Shown piece after piece: positions 55,307-63,946 of a stretch of DNA of 64,000 nucleotides. Position 1 is the stretch's first letter, and the number at the start of each line of letters is the position of its first letter. The translations under genes and the position numbers were made by a program. The notes beneath the pieces were generated by a model. The model had not been told where the DNA came from. It saw only the letters and a program-made list of their open reading frames with translations, and did no database searches. This DNA comes from Stenotrophomonas daejeonensis (lineage in GTDB: Bacteria; Pseudomonadota; Gammaproteobacteria; Xanthomonadales; Xanthomonadaceae): contig NZ_LDJP01000022.1 in NCBI RefSeq assembly GCF_001431505.1, positions 25,297 to 89,296 of the forward strand. Direction: 5' to 3'.

Positions 55307-56496
55307 ACAGGACTTCGTTCTTCGGCAGCATGTTCACGGTGATGCGCAAGGAATGGCGCGACTTCTTCCGCGACCGCCGCACCTTCCTGCTCAGCCTGCT
55401 GGTCGCGCCGCTGCTGTACCCGCTGATCTTCTGGGGCATCGGCAAGCTCAGCCAGATGCGGGTGGAGACCCAGCTTGAAAAGAACATCGACGTACCGGTG
55501 CTGGGCATCGAGCGCGCGCCCAACCTGCTCAAGTACCTCGCCAGCTACGGCATCGACACCCACCCCGCACCGGCCGACATCGAGGCCCGCATCCGCGCCC
55601 AGAAGGAAGACGTGGCGCTGGCCATCAGCGAGGACTTCGCCGATGACTGGCACGCTGGCAAGCCGGCCAAGGTCGACATCATCACCGACACCACCCGCCG
55701 CAACAGCGACGTGGTGGTGGCGCGGGTGAGCAAGGTGCTGGAGGGCTACGGCAGCGGCGTCGGCGCGATGCGCCTGCTGGTGCGCGGCATCAATCCGGCC
55801 GTCGCCGCACCGCTGAACGTGGGCACCCGTGACATGGCCACGCCGGAAGCCAAGAGCAGCGGCTTCATGTCGGTGATATTGCCGATGATCCTGACCATCT
55901 TCGCCTTCATCGGCGGCGCCCACCTGGCGATGGATACCACCGCCGGCGAGCGCGAACGGCAATCGCTGGAACCGCTGCTGGCCACCCCGGTATCGCGGGC
56001 GGCGCTGGTGGGCGGCAAGATGCTGGCCGCCGCGCTGCTGGGCATGGTCTCGATGTTGTTGATCCTGCTCAGCTTCAAGCTCAGCGCCAGCGTTGCCGGC
56101 GGCAGCGCGGCGTCGATGGACGTCAGCTTCGCGGCGATGGGCAAGTTGCTGTTGACCCTGCTGCCGCTGGTGCTGATCGGCACCGCGCTGATCACCGCGC
56201 TGGCGGCCGGGGCCAAGAGCATGAAGGAAGCGCAGAGCCACATGATGTGGCTGATGATGCTGCCGATGCTGCCGGCCTACGGGCTGATGGCCTACCCGCT
56301 GAAGGACACGGCGCTGTGGCAGTACGCGGTGCCGTTCCTGTCGCAGAACCAGATGATCCAGAAGATCACCCGCGGCGAAGCTGCCTCGGCCGAACAGTGG
56401 GGCCTGTACCTGCTCAGCTCGCTGGTCCTGGCCGCGCTGCTGTGGGCGCTGGCGGTATTGCGCTACAAGCAGGAGAAGCTGGCGATCTCGGGTTGA
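55303..56496 (+). CDS. natB: ABC transporter permease (NatB-like)
   Basis: 397 aa. One N-terminal helix (TFLLSLLVAPLLYPLIFWGI), a long extracytoplasmic domain (about 55-180), then five helices to the C-terminus, with AMDTTAGERERQSLEPLLAT as the ABC-2 coupling region. This is the NatB layout. It pairs with NatA upstream. Confidence 0.88.
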
Positions 56497-56504
56497 TGCG
56501 CAAA

Positions 56505-56532
56505 GCCCCTCTCCCCGTGGGGCGAGAGGGGC
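56505..56532 (+). terminator. Hairpin after natB
   Basis: GCCCCTCTC (56505-56513) pairs with GAGAGGGGC (56524-56532). No T-run follows, so it may slow rather than stop transcription. The same CCCCTCTC motif occurs before the GGDEF gene at 50413. Confidence 0.5.
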
Positions 56533-56568
56533 GATGCCCTCGCAATACCTGATTGCTGCATGCCGCAG

Positions 56569-56820
56569 GCGCCGGGCTTGCCCGGCAAGGCTTCATGCGG
56601 GGCCAGCCCCGCATCTACATGGAGTGTCGATCCGCCTGAGCCTATCGTAGGTGCCGGGCTTGCCCGGCACGGGGTTTCACCGGGAAGGCTTCATGCGGGG
56701 CAAGCCCCGCATCTACGTGGAGTATCGATCCGCCTGAGCTTGCCGTAGGTGCCGGGCTTGCCCGGCACGGGGCTTCCCCGGTAACGCACCGATGCGGGGC
56801 GAGCGAGCCCCGCACCTGCG
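56569..56820. repeat. Tandem array of REP pairs
   Basis: Three consecutive units: 56569-56617, 56647-56716 and 56745-56820, each with a CCGGGCTTGCCCGG hairpin and a GCGGGGCAAGCCCCGC-type hairpin in opposite order. The link TCGATCCGCCTGAG is repeated between units. The 397-base gap (56497-56893) holds this array, the hairpin before it and the terminator after it; no gene is seen. Confidence 0.88.
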
Positions 56821-56841
56821 AGGTTTTGAGGAGAAAAAACG

Positions 56842-56867
56842 AAAGGCCCGGATCGCTCCGGGCCTTT
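56842..56867 (-). terminator. Terminator of TonB-domain gene
   Basis: AAAGGCCCGG / CCGGGCCTTT with loop ATCGCT. On the minus strand it is followed by CGTTTTTTC, so it ends the transcript of the gene at 56894-57883. The plus side also has TTTCCTGTTT and may work both ways. Confidence 0.85.
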
Positions 56868-56893
56868 CCTGTTTCCGCGACGCGGGGTGCCGG

Positions 56894-57883
56894 TCAGTTG
56901 TTCGGCTGGAACGCCAGCGTGCGGCGGGTGGTGGTCGGGCTGCTTATCGGCTCGAAGCGCCAGCGCTTGACCGCGTTGAGCGCCTCGCGGTCGAACACGC
57001 GCGGCGGGCTGGCGCGCAGGATGCGGGCATCGGTGACCGAGCCGTCGGTGCCGACGGTGATCTCGACCAGCACTTCGCCGGAAGTGCCCGAGCGCAGCGC
57101 GTCGGCCGGATAACGCGGGGCCGGCGTGCTGACCGCGCGCAGCGTCGGCGCGGCGGCCGGCTTCGGCGTGGCGGCGGCCTGCGCGGCGGCGCGGGCGTCG
57201 GCTTCGCGCTTGGCCGCGGCCTGACGCTCGGCTTCCTGGCGCTCGCTTTCGCGGCGCGCGGCTTCCTGGCGTTCGGCCAGTTCGCGGGCGGCGGTGGCCT
57301 CGGCGGCCTGCTGCTGGGCCAGGCGCTGCTGCTCGACCTGCTGCTTGGCGCGGTTCTCGGCGTCGCGCTTGGCCCGCTCGGCCTCGTCCTGGGTGCGGCG
57401 CGAGGCCACCTGCATGCCGTTGCTGATGCCCTGCTTCAGCCGCGGCAGCGCCGGGGCTGAGGGGTCCACCTTCTCGATCAGGGCCACCAGCCGCTGCGCC
57501 TCGTCGAAGTCCTCGCGGGTCAGGCTCTGCTCGGCGGCGATCAGGGTGTAGGGCTGCAGGTCGGTCAGCGCACTCTTCACCGAGGCGTCGTCGGGCAGCT
57601 TGTCGCGCAGCGCCAGGTAGTACTCCATCGCGTTGTCGCCGGCCGGCGCGTACATGCGGTTCTCGCGCAGCGCGGTGCTGGCCGAATCGCGCAGCTGGTC
57701 GGTACCCATCGACTGCACCTTGGCGGCGGCCGCCGGTTCGGCGGGCGCGGCGGCCGGGGCCTTGGCGGGTGCGGCGGCGTCGGCCGGGGCGGGGGCGTCC
57801 TGGCCCGAACAGGCGGCCAGGGCGATGGCCAGCAGGGTGGGCGCGAGCAGGCGCGCTTTTCCGTGGAACGAGACGTACGACAT
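56894..57883 (-). CDS. TonB C-terminal domain lipoprotein
   Basis: 329 aa. MSYVSFHGKARLLAPTLLAI-ALAAC is a lipoprotein signal with a LAAC lipobox. An Ala/Pro linker, a helical part with about 70 residues (TDLQPYTLIAAEQSLTRED), a charged coiled coil rich in Ala, Glu, Arg and Gln (about 150-235), and a C-terminal TonB-like domain (PRYPADALRSGTSGEVLVEI, RWRFEP) follow. TonB proteins normally have a membrane helix contacting ExbB. Here a lipid anchor replaces it, so a classical energy-transducing role is doubtful. Confidence 0.85.
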   Translation of the reverse strand: MSYVSFHGKARLLAPTLLAIALAACSGQDAPAPADAAAPAKAPAAAPAEPAAAAKVQSMGTDQLRDSASTALRENRMYAPAGDNAMEYYLALRDKLPDDASVKSALTDLQPYTLIAAEQSLTREDFDEAQRLVALIEKVDPSAPALPRLKQGISNGMQVASRRTQDEAERAKRDAENRAKQQVEQQRLAQQQAAEATAARELAERQEAARRESERQEAERQAAAKREADARAAAQAAATPKPAAAPTLRAVSTPAPRYPADALRSGTSGEVLVEITVGTDGSVTDARILRASPPRVFDREALNAVKRWRFEPISSPTTTRRTLAFQPNN

Positions 57884-58094
57884 CAATCTTCCCCTTGAAT
57901 CGACTAACGCGAAGGTATGGTCGCTTGGAGCGTTGCAGGTGCGCGCGGCGTTTCCCGACGCCGCGCCGGCTCCGGTGCGAAGGCCGAATCTAGCATTGCC
58001 GCCCCCGGCTGCACGAGGCAGGGGGCATGGTAGGCACAAAAAGCGATGGCCGTCACATTGTGGCGGCGCATCGCCGGCGTCCCGGGGCAGGCTC

Positions 58095-58676
58095 TCAGTG
58101 GCCGTTCGGCCTGGCGTGCCCGTTCGACATCAGCTTGTCGGTCCAGGCGATGCCGATCGCCGACAGGATGAACACGCAGTGGATCAGGGTCTGCCACATC
58201 ACCCCGGTGGAGGTGAACTTGGTGCAGGCCACGCCGGCGGCCAGTTCCGGGCCGCACAGCGGCAGGCCCAGCTGGCCGGCCTCGATGAAGGTCTTGAGCA
58301 GGTGGATCGAGGAGATGCCGATGATCGCCATCGCCAGCTTTACCTTCAGCACCGAGGCGTTGACGTGGCTGAGCCACTCCGGCTGGTCCGGGTGGCCCTG
58401 CAGGCCCAGCCGCGAGACGAAGGTCTCGTAGCCGCCGACGATGACCATCACCAGCAGGTTGGAGATCATCACCACGTCGATCAGGCCGAGCACGATCAGC
58501 ATGATCTGCTGCTCGCCCAGCGCGTCGGCGTCATGGATCAGGTGCCACAGCTCCTTGCCGAACAGGAACACGTAGACGCACTGCGCGACGATCAGGCCCA
58601 GGTACAGCGGCAGCTGCAGCCAGCGCGAGGCGAAGATCAGGGACGGGAGCGGGCTCAGGGGCTTGTGGTCGGACAT
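58095..58676 (-). CDS. YqhA (UPF0114) membrane protein
   Basis: 193 aa with about four helices. FASRWLQLPLYLGLIVAQCV, ALGEQQIMLIVLGLIDVVMI, ISNLLVMVIVGGYETFVSRL and VKLAMAIIGISSIHLLKTFI follow the UPF0114/TIGR00645 family. Function is unknown. The start at 58676 is the family's usual first Met; the upstream frame to 58790 is not conserved. The 211 bases to the TonB-domain gene (57884-58094) show no gene or clear signal. Confidence 0.87.
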   Translation of the reverse strand: MSDHKPLSPLPSLIFASRWLQLPLYLGLIVAQCVYVFLFGKELWHLIHDADALGEQQIMLIVLGLIDVVMISNLLVMVIVGGYETFVSRLGLQGHPDQPEWLSHVNASVLKVKLAMAIIGISSIHLLKTFIEAGQLGLPLCGPELAAGVACTKFTSTGVMWQTLIHCVFILSAIGIAWTDKLMSNGHARPNGH

Positions 58677-58788
58677 GGGCGCGGCGGATCGCTGCGTTGC
58701 GGAGGTGCGGCAGATTAACGGCCACCCGTTGACCTGCCAAGCGTTACCGTAGCGGTCCCGACCACGGTTCCCCCACGGAGACGCATCC

Positions 58789-59478
58789 ATGATCGACCTG
58801 CATTATTGGCCCACCCCCAACGGCCACAAGGTCACCCTGTTCCTCGAAGAGGCCGGGCTGGACTACCGGCTGCTGCCGGTCAACATCGGCAAGGGCGACC
58901 AGTTCCAGCCGGACTTCCTGGCCATCTCGCCCAACAACAAGATGCCGGCCATCGTCGACCACGCCCCGGCCGACGGCGGCGCGCCGCTGAGCGTATTCGA
59001 GTCCGGTGCAATCCTGCTGTACCTGGCCGAGAAGACCGGCCGCTTCATCCCCGCCGACCCGCGCGGCCGCGCGGCCACGCTGGAATGGCTGTTCTGGCAG
59101 ATGGGCGGCCTCGGCCCGATGAGCGGGCAGATGGGCCATTTCAACGTGTACGCGCCCGAGCGCATACCCTACGCCATCGAGCGCTACGACAGCGAGGTGC
59201 GGCGCCTGCACCGGGTGATGGACAAGCGCCTGTCCGAATCGGCGTACCTGGCCGGCGACGACTACGGCATCGCCGACATGGCCAGCTACCCGTGGATCGG
59301 CGCCTACGCCAAGCTGCCGGCCGATTTCGACGCCTTCCCGCACCTGCACCGCTGGCACCAGGCCATCGCCGAGCGCCCGGCCACGCAGCGCGCCTACGCG
59401 CTGGGCCCGACGGTCAACCCGGATGCGGGCAAGCCGCTGAGCGAGGAAGAGCGCAGGCACCTGTTCGGGCAGCGCTGA
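58789..59478 (+). CDS. Glutathione S-transferase family protein
   Basis: 229 aa. N-terminal thioredoxin-like half: MIDLHYWPTPNGHKVTLFLE with the cofactor-facing Asn, ISPNNKMPAIVD with the cis-Pro and VFESGAILLYLAEKTGRF with Glu-Ser. The C-terminal helical half ends PLSEEERRHLFG. It is closest to the YfcG/YghU type, which binds glutathione and acts as a disulfide reductase. A short DNA segment divides it from the divergent YqhA gene. Confidence 0.92.
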   Translation: MIDLHYWPTPNGHKVTLFLEEAGLDYRLLPVNIGKGDQFQPDFLAISPNNKMPAIVDHAPADGGAPLSVFESGAILLYLAEKTGRFIPADPRGRAATLEWLFWQMGGLGPMSGQMGHFNVYAPERIPYAIERYDSEVRRLHRVMDKRLSESAYLAGDDYGIADMASYPWIGAYAKLPADFDAFPHLHRWHQAIAERPATQRAYALGPTVNPDAGKPLSEEERRHLFGQR

Positions 59479-59522
59479 GCGGCGCCGACTGCCGGGAATC
59501 GGCCGGCTTCCCGGCAACGCCG

Positions 59523-60023
59523 TCAGGCATCGGCCACCACCGCCACGCGGGTGGACAGCGCATGCAGCGCAAACTGCTGGATGTTCCTGTCCACGGTGGT
59601 CGTGCAGTTGGACAACACGCTGACCTCGTAAGGGGCGGCGTCGCGCGAAATGGCGGTGAACGCCACGCAATTCTGCGTCATCATGCCGGCGATGCGCAGG
59701 CCGGTGGTCCCGAACCCCGCCAACACCCGTGCAAGGTCGGTACGGTGGAAGCTGTCGGCATGCCGCTTGACCACCACCGGTGCATCGCCGGCGGCGGCGA
59801 GGAGGCGAGGGTGGATTCCGGCCCCCTGCGTACCCGGCCTGAACAGCGGGCCGTCGGCCGTGGCGGCCTCGTGGCGGACGAGGACAACAGGCTCGCCACG
59901 CGAACGGGCGCGGCCGATGGCGGCCAGCGTGGCCTCCAGCGTGGCTTCAGGATTCCACAGCGGAAATGCGCCGCCGGGGAAATAGTCGTTCTGCATGTCG
60001 ATGACGAGCAGTGTGGTGGCCAT
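59523..60023 (-). CDS. Isochorismatase-like cysteine hydrolase
   Basis: 166 aa. The catalytic triad is visible: Asp9 in LLVIDMQNDYF, Lys86 in VVKRHADSF and Cys119 in GMMTQNCVAFTA, with the cis-peptide Met-Met before it. The family includes nicotinamidases and other amidases; the substrate is unknown. Divergent from an Lrp/AsnC gene with 108 bp between the starts, which is typical of a regulator-target pair. Confidence 0.9.
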   Translation of the reverse strand: MATTLLVIDMQNDYFPGGAFPLWNPEATLEATLAAIGRARSRGEPVVLVRHEAATADGPLFRPGTQGAGIHPRLLAAAGDAPVVVKRHADSFHRTDLARVLAGFGTTGLRIAGMMTQNCVAFTAISRDAAPYEVSVLSNCTTTVDRNIQQFALHALSTRVAVVADA

Positions 60024-60131
60024 GCATGCGTTGCCTTGTCGAATGGGGTTGCGTCATCGTAGGAACGCACCCGCCATCCGGTAATTGCAGCCTGCAAGAA
60101 GCCGGGCCGTTCCGCTTGAGGATTGAAAAAG

Positions 60132-60536
60132 ATGCCGTTGGACAAGATGGGGCGCGCCATCCTTGCGCAGCTCGGGCGCGATGCACGCACGAGCTGGCAG
60201 GCGCTCGGTCGACAGGTACACCTGACCGGGCAGGCGGTCGCGACGCGGGTGCAGCAGATGGTCGACGACGGCACCATCCGCCGCTTCACCGTGGTGCGTG
60301 GCGACCTGCAGCGCTATTTCGTCACCGTGTTCATGGACACGCCGCGGTTCGACGCGTTCGAGGCATTCCTGCAGGCGCATGCCGATGTCGAGAGCGCCAG
60401 CAAGATCGCCGGCGAAGGCTGCTACCACGTGGTGCTGGCCTGCGCCGATCCGGCGGGGCTGGAGGCCTTCACCGGGGCAATGCAGCACTACGGGCGCTAC
60501 AAGGTCGCCAGCGAGATGCGGCGGGTGAAGGATTGA
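60132..60536 (+). CDS. Lrp/AsnC family regulator
   Basis: 134 aa. HTH part: LDKMGRAILAQLGRDARTSW followed by QALGRQVHLTGQAVATRVQQ. The ligand-binding RAM domain follows (FEAFLQAHADVESASKIAGE, CYHVVLACAD). GAGG ten bases before the ATG at 60132 favours this start over the TTG at 60123. It probably controls the divergent isochorismatase-like gene in response to an amino acid or related compound. Confidence 0.9.
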   Translation: MPLDKMGRAILAQLGRDARTSWQALGRQVHLTGQAVATRVQQMVDDGTIRRFTVVRGDLQRYFVTVFMDTPRFDAFEAFLQAHADVESASKIAGEGCYHVVLACADPAGLEAFTGAMQHYGRYKVASEMRRVKD

Positions 60537-60550
60537 TCGCGACCCAAGGC

Positions 60551-60618
60551 AGGAGCGCACCGTGGTGCGCGATGGGGCATCACCGGTAAAGCCCATCGGG
60601 CACCCGGGTGCGCTCCTA
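60551..60618. repeat. REP-like inverted repeat
   Basis: AGGAGCGCAC (from 60551) pairs with GTGCGCTCCT (to 60618), with an inner GATGGGGC / GCCCATC pair. It belongs to the AGGAGCGCAC group also seen at 40282. It lies between the convergent lrp and SBF-transporter genes and just overlaps the latter's stop. Confidence 0.85.
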
Positions 60619-61584
60619 CGGTTTGCGCGCGTAGCGCCGCGCCACCATCGCGCATACCACCAGCTGCAGCTGGTGGTAGACCATGACCGGCAGCACGATC
60701 GCGCCGAGGCTGCCGCCGGCGAACAGCACCTTGGCGATCGGCACGCCGGTGGCCAGGCTCTTCTTGGAGCCGCAGAACACGATGGGGATCTCGTCCTCGC
60801 GGCCGAAGCCCAGCCGCCGCGCCAGCCAGGTGATGCCTGGCATGGCGATGGCCAGCAGCACCGCCGACACCAGCGCGACGGCCAGTAGCGAGCCGAGGGG
60901 CGTGTCGTGCCACAGGCCTTCGCTGACCGATTCGCCGAAGGCGCCGTAGACCACCAGCAGCACCGTGCCCTGGTCGGTGTGGCGCAGCAACGCGCGCTGC
61001 CGTTCCACCCAGCGCGCCAGCCACGGCCGCAGCAGGTGGCCGGCGACGAACGGCACCAGCAGTTGCAGCATGATCGCGCCGACCGCGTGCAGCGGGTCGG
61101 CCATGCCGCCCTGCGCGCCGGCCAGCACGCCCATCAGCAGCGGGGTCAGGAACACGCCGAGGATGCTCGACAGCGACGCGGCGCATACCGCCGCCGGCAC
61201 GTTGCCGCCGGCCATCGAGGTGAAGGCGATGGACGACTGCACCGTGGATGGCAGCGCGCACAGGAACAGCACGCCCAGATAGAGCTCCGGGGTCAGCACG
61301 CGGCCGTCCAGCGGCTTGAACGCCAGCCCCAGCAGCGGGAACAGCACGAAGGTGCAGGCCAGGATCAACAGGTGCAACCGCCAGTGCAGCAGGCCGGCAA
61401 TGACCGCCTCGCGCGGCAGCCGCGCGCCGTGCAGGAAGAACAGCGCGGCGATGGCCAGGTCGGTGAAGCGGTCCAGCCCGCGCGCGGCGGTGCCGGTCAT
61501 CGGCAGCAGCGTCGCCAGCAGCACGGTGCCGAGCAGGGCGAGGGTGAAGTTGTCCGGCCGCAGGCGCGACCACCAGCGGGTCAT
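60616..61584 (-). CDS. SBF-like (bile acid:Na+ symporter family) transporter
   Basis: 322 aa with about nine to ten helices. FCGSKKSLATGVPIAKVLF and CALPSTVQSSIAFTSMAGGNVPAAVC are hallmarks of the SBF-like family (YfeH/RCH1 type), related to bile-acid:sodium symporters. The cargo is unknown; organic anions are usual. 26 bp separate it from the DUF442 gene, on the same strand. Confidence 0.88.
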   Translation of the reverse strand: MTRWWSRLRPDNFTLALLGTVLLATLLPMTGTAARGLDRFTDLAIAALFFLHGARLPREAVIAGLLHWRLHLLILACTFVLFPLLGLAFKPLDGRVLTPELYLGVLFLCALPSTVQSSIAFTSMAGGNVPAAVCAASLSSILGVFLTPLLMGVLAGAQGGMADPLHAVGAIMLQLLVPFVAGHLLRPWLARWVERQRALLRHTDQGTVLLVVYGAFGESVSEGLWHDTPLGSLLAVALVSAVLLAIAMPGITWLARRLGFGREDEIPIVFCGSKKSLATGVPIAKVLFAGGSLGAIVLPVMVYHQLQLVVCAMVARRYARKP

Positions 61585-61610
61585 CGGGGGAACGTCCTTC
61601 TCGGGTGGAT

Positions 61611-62099
61611 TCAGGGCTTGGCCGGGTCTTCCAGCACCGCGCGCACCGCCGGTTCCAGCGAGGTCAGGCCGGCGGCGCGGCCGAGCTCCAGTGATTCCTC
61701 GGCCGAAGCGCCGTCCACGCGTGCATGCGCCAGCGCCAGCAGCGCACCGACGCGGTTGCCCGAGGCACAGTGCAGCAACGTCGTGCCGGCATCCTGCTTG
61801 AGCAGGCGGTCCAGCGTGCGCGCATTGGCCTCGTTGATGTCGCCGGCGCCGTCGATGGGCAGGCGCACATAGCGCAGGCCCAGCTTCTCGGCGGCGGCCT
61901 GTTCGTCGTAGCCGCGGTCTTCCTGCGGCGCGCGCAGGTCGATCACCGTGGTGACGCCGGTCGCGGCCGCCTCGTGCAGTTGCCGGGCGCTGGGCTGGCC
62001 GCCGGTGAGCAGGTGGGAGCGCGGCTGGTGCAGTTCGCTGGCGTGGCTACCGCCGGCAAGGGCGAGCGCCAGCAGGGCGATGCGGTGAATGTGTTTCAT
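61611..62099 (-). CDS. Exported DUF442 phosphatase-like protein
   Basis: 162 aa. MKHIHRIALLALALAGGSHA is a signal peptide. The tyrosine-phosphatase-like loop is LHCASGNRVG (C-x5-R), with RLPIDGAGDINEAN as the Asp-bearing block. DUF442 proteins are periplasmic phosphatase-like proteins of poorly known role. AGGAGG seven bases upstream supports the ATG at 62099. Confidence 0.87.
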   Translation of the reverse strand: MKHIHRIALLALALAGGSHASELHQPRSHLLTGGQPSARQLHEAAATGVTTVIDLRAPQEDRGYDEQAAAEKLGLRYVRLPIDGAGDINEANARTLDRLLKQDAGTTLLHCASGNRVGALLALAHARVDGASAEESLELGRAAGLTSLEPAVRAVLEDPAKP

Positions 62100-62149
62100 G
62101 CTGCCTCCTTTCATGGGGTGCGGGCCGGATGCGTTGGTGCAGGGGCGGC

Positions 62150-62194
62150 GCAAGCCGCGGTGGGCTTTCCCCGCAATGCCGGGCCGCGGCTTGC
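62150..62194. repeat. Inverted repeat before DUF442 gene
   Basis: GCAAGCCGCGG (62150-62160) and CCGCGGCTTGC (62184-62194) are exact complements. It lies between dnaG and the DUF442 gene, 25 bases after the dnaG stop, and may reduce read-through. Confidence 0.85.
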
Positions 62195-62218
62195 ATCGCT
62201 CCTTTAGGGGGAGAGTTT

Positions 62219-63946
62219 TCAGCGCATCGCCGCCAGCGCCTTGAGCAGTTCGCGCAGTTCGTATTTGTCGGTGTCGTCCAGGCCCTGCTGGCGTTGCTTG
62301 GCCTGCAATTCGCCCACGCGCTGCTGCAGCAACTGCTTTTCCAGCTGGGTGATGGCGTCGTGCAGTTCCTGCGCCCAACTGGCCTCGTCGCCGGGCAGGT
62401 CGATGGCGGCCAGCCGGTGCAACGCGGCCTGTTCCTCGCGGCCGTCGAAGTGCTGCAGCAGCGCGCCGGTGCTGATGTCCGGGCGCTGCTGCACGAGGTC
62501 CAGCAGCTCCAGCAGCAGTTCGATGCCGGGCAGGCGCAGGCCGGCGACGGCATGGTGGCCTTCGAGGCTTGCGGCCAGCGAGGGTTGCTGCAGCAGCAGG
62601 GCGATGGCCGCGCGCACCAGGCTGCGCTTCTGCACCGGGGCGGTGGGCGCGCGCCGTACCGGCGCCGGCGCCATGCCGGCGGGTGCGCGGCCGACGCCGG
62701 TCAGGCGTTGCAGCTCCTGCTTCATCAGGTCGCCGAAGGCACCGTCGGGAATCTGCGCCAGCATCGGTCGGGCGCGCTCGGCCAGCCGCGCCTTGCCGTC
62801 GAGCGTGGCGAGGTTGATCTCGCGGGTGAGCTCGTCGAAAAAGAACTGCGACAGCGGCGTGGCCTGCTTCAAGCGCGTGTCGAAGGCCTCGGCGCCTTCC
62901 TTGCGCACGATGGTGTCCGGGTCTTCGCCGTCGGGCAGGAACAGGAAGAACGCCTGCCGCCCATCCTTCATCCGCGGCAGCACCGATTCCAGCGCGCGCC
63001 AGCCGGCCTTGCGCCCGGCGTTGTCGCCATCGAAGCAGAAATACACGTCCGGCGCATTGCGGAACAGCAGCTCGGCATGGTCCGGGGTGGTCGCCGTGCC
63101 CAGCGTCGCCACCGCCTGGGTGACGCCGAACTGGAACAGGCTGACCACGTCCATGTAGCCCTCGACCACGATCAGCCGCTCGATCTTCTGGTTGGCCTGG
63201 CGCACCTGCCACAGGCCGTACAGCTCGCGGCCCTTGTGGAACAGCGCGGTTTCCGGCGAGTTGAGGTATTTGGGGCCGTCGTCCTTCTGCATGACCCGGC
63301 CGCCGAAGGCGATGACGCGGCCGCGGCGGTCGAAGATCGGGAACATCACCCGGTCACGGAACTTGTCGTAGACGTGGCCGCGGTCGTTCTTGGAGAACAG
63401 GCCGGCGCGGTCGAGCAGCTTCATGCGCCGCTCGTCCTTGCCCAGTGCGTCCTTCAATGCGCTGTAGCCGTCCGGCGCGTAGCCGATGGCAAAGCGCGCG
63501 CGGGTGTCGGCATCGACGCCGCGGCCGTCGAGGTAGGCGCGGGCCTTGTCGCTGCCTTCCAGGTGTTTCTGGAAGAAGCGGCTGGCCGCGTCCAGCGCGG
63601 TGTAGAGGTCGCGGCTGTCGTCCTGCTGTTGCTGGCTGCGCGGGTTGGTTTCGCGCGGCACTTCCATGCCGGCGCGCTTGGCCAGTTCCTCGACCGCATC
63701 GAGGAACTCGAGGCGGTCGTAGTTCATCAGGAAGCTGATCGCGGTGCCGTGCGCGCCGCAGCCGAAGCAGTGGTAGAACTGCTTGGTCGGCGATACCGTG
63801 AAGCTGGCCGAGCGCTCGTCGTGGAACGGGCAGCGCGCGGCATATTCCTTGCCCTGGCGCTTGAGCGGCACGCGCGAGCCGACCACTTCGACGATGTCGG
63901 AGCGGGCGAGCAGGTCGTCGATGAATGCGTCGGGGATGCGGGCCAT
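62219..63946 (-). CDS. dnaG: DNA primase
   Basis: 575 aa, complete. The CHC2 zinc finger has Cys39, His42, Cys60 and Cys63. The TOPRIM core has IVVEGYMDVVSLFQFG and CFDGDNAGRKAGW. The C-terminal helicase-binding part (about 440-575) is present. It makes RNA primers for replication. MARIPDAFIDDLL is the family start; earlier in-frame codons to the window edge are not needed. The usual neighbour rpsU would lie beyond the window. Confidence 0.97.
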   Translation of the reverse strand: MARIPDAFIDDLLARSDIVEVVGSRVPLKRQGKEYAARCPFHDERSASFTVSPTKQFYHCFGCGAHGTAISFLMNYDRLEFLDAVEELAKRAGMEVPRETNPRSQQQQDDSRDLYTALDAASRFFQKHLEGSDKARAYLDGRGVDADTRARFAIGYAPDGYSALKDALGKDERRMKLLDRAGLFSKNDRGHVYDKFRDRVMFPIFDRRGRVIAFGGRVMQKDDGPKYLNSPETALFHKGRELYGLWQVRQANQKIERLIVVEGYMDVVSLFQFGVTQAVATLGTATTPDHAELLFRNAPDVYFCFDGDNAGRKAGWRALESVLPRMKDGRQAFFLFLPDGEDPDTIVRKEGAEAFDTRLKQATPLSQFFFDELTREINLATLDGKARLAERARPMLAQIPDGAFGDLMKQELQRLTGVGRAPAGMAPAPVRRAPTAPVQKRSLVRAAIALLLQQPSLAASLEGHHAVAGLRLPGIELLLELLDLVQQRPDISTGALLQHFDGREEQAALHRLAAIDLPGDEASWAQELHDAITQLEKQLLQQRVGELQAKQRQQGLDDTDKYELRELLKALAAMR

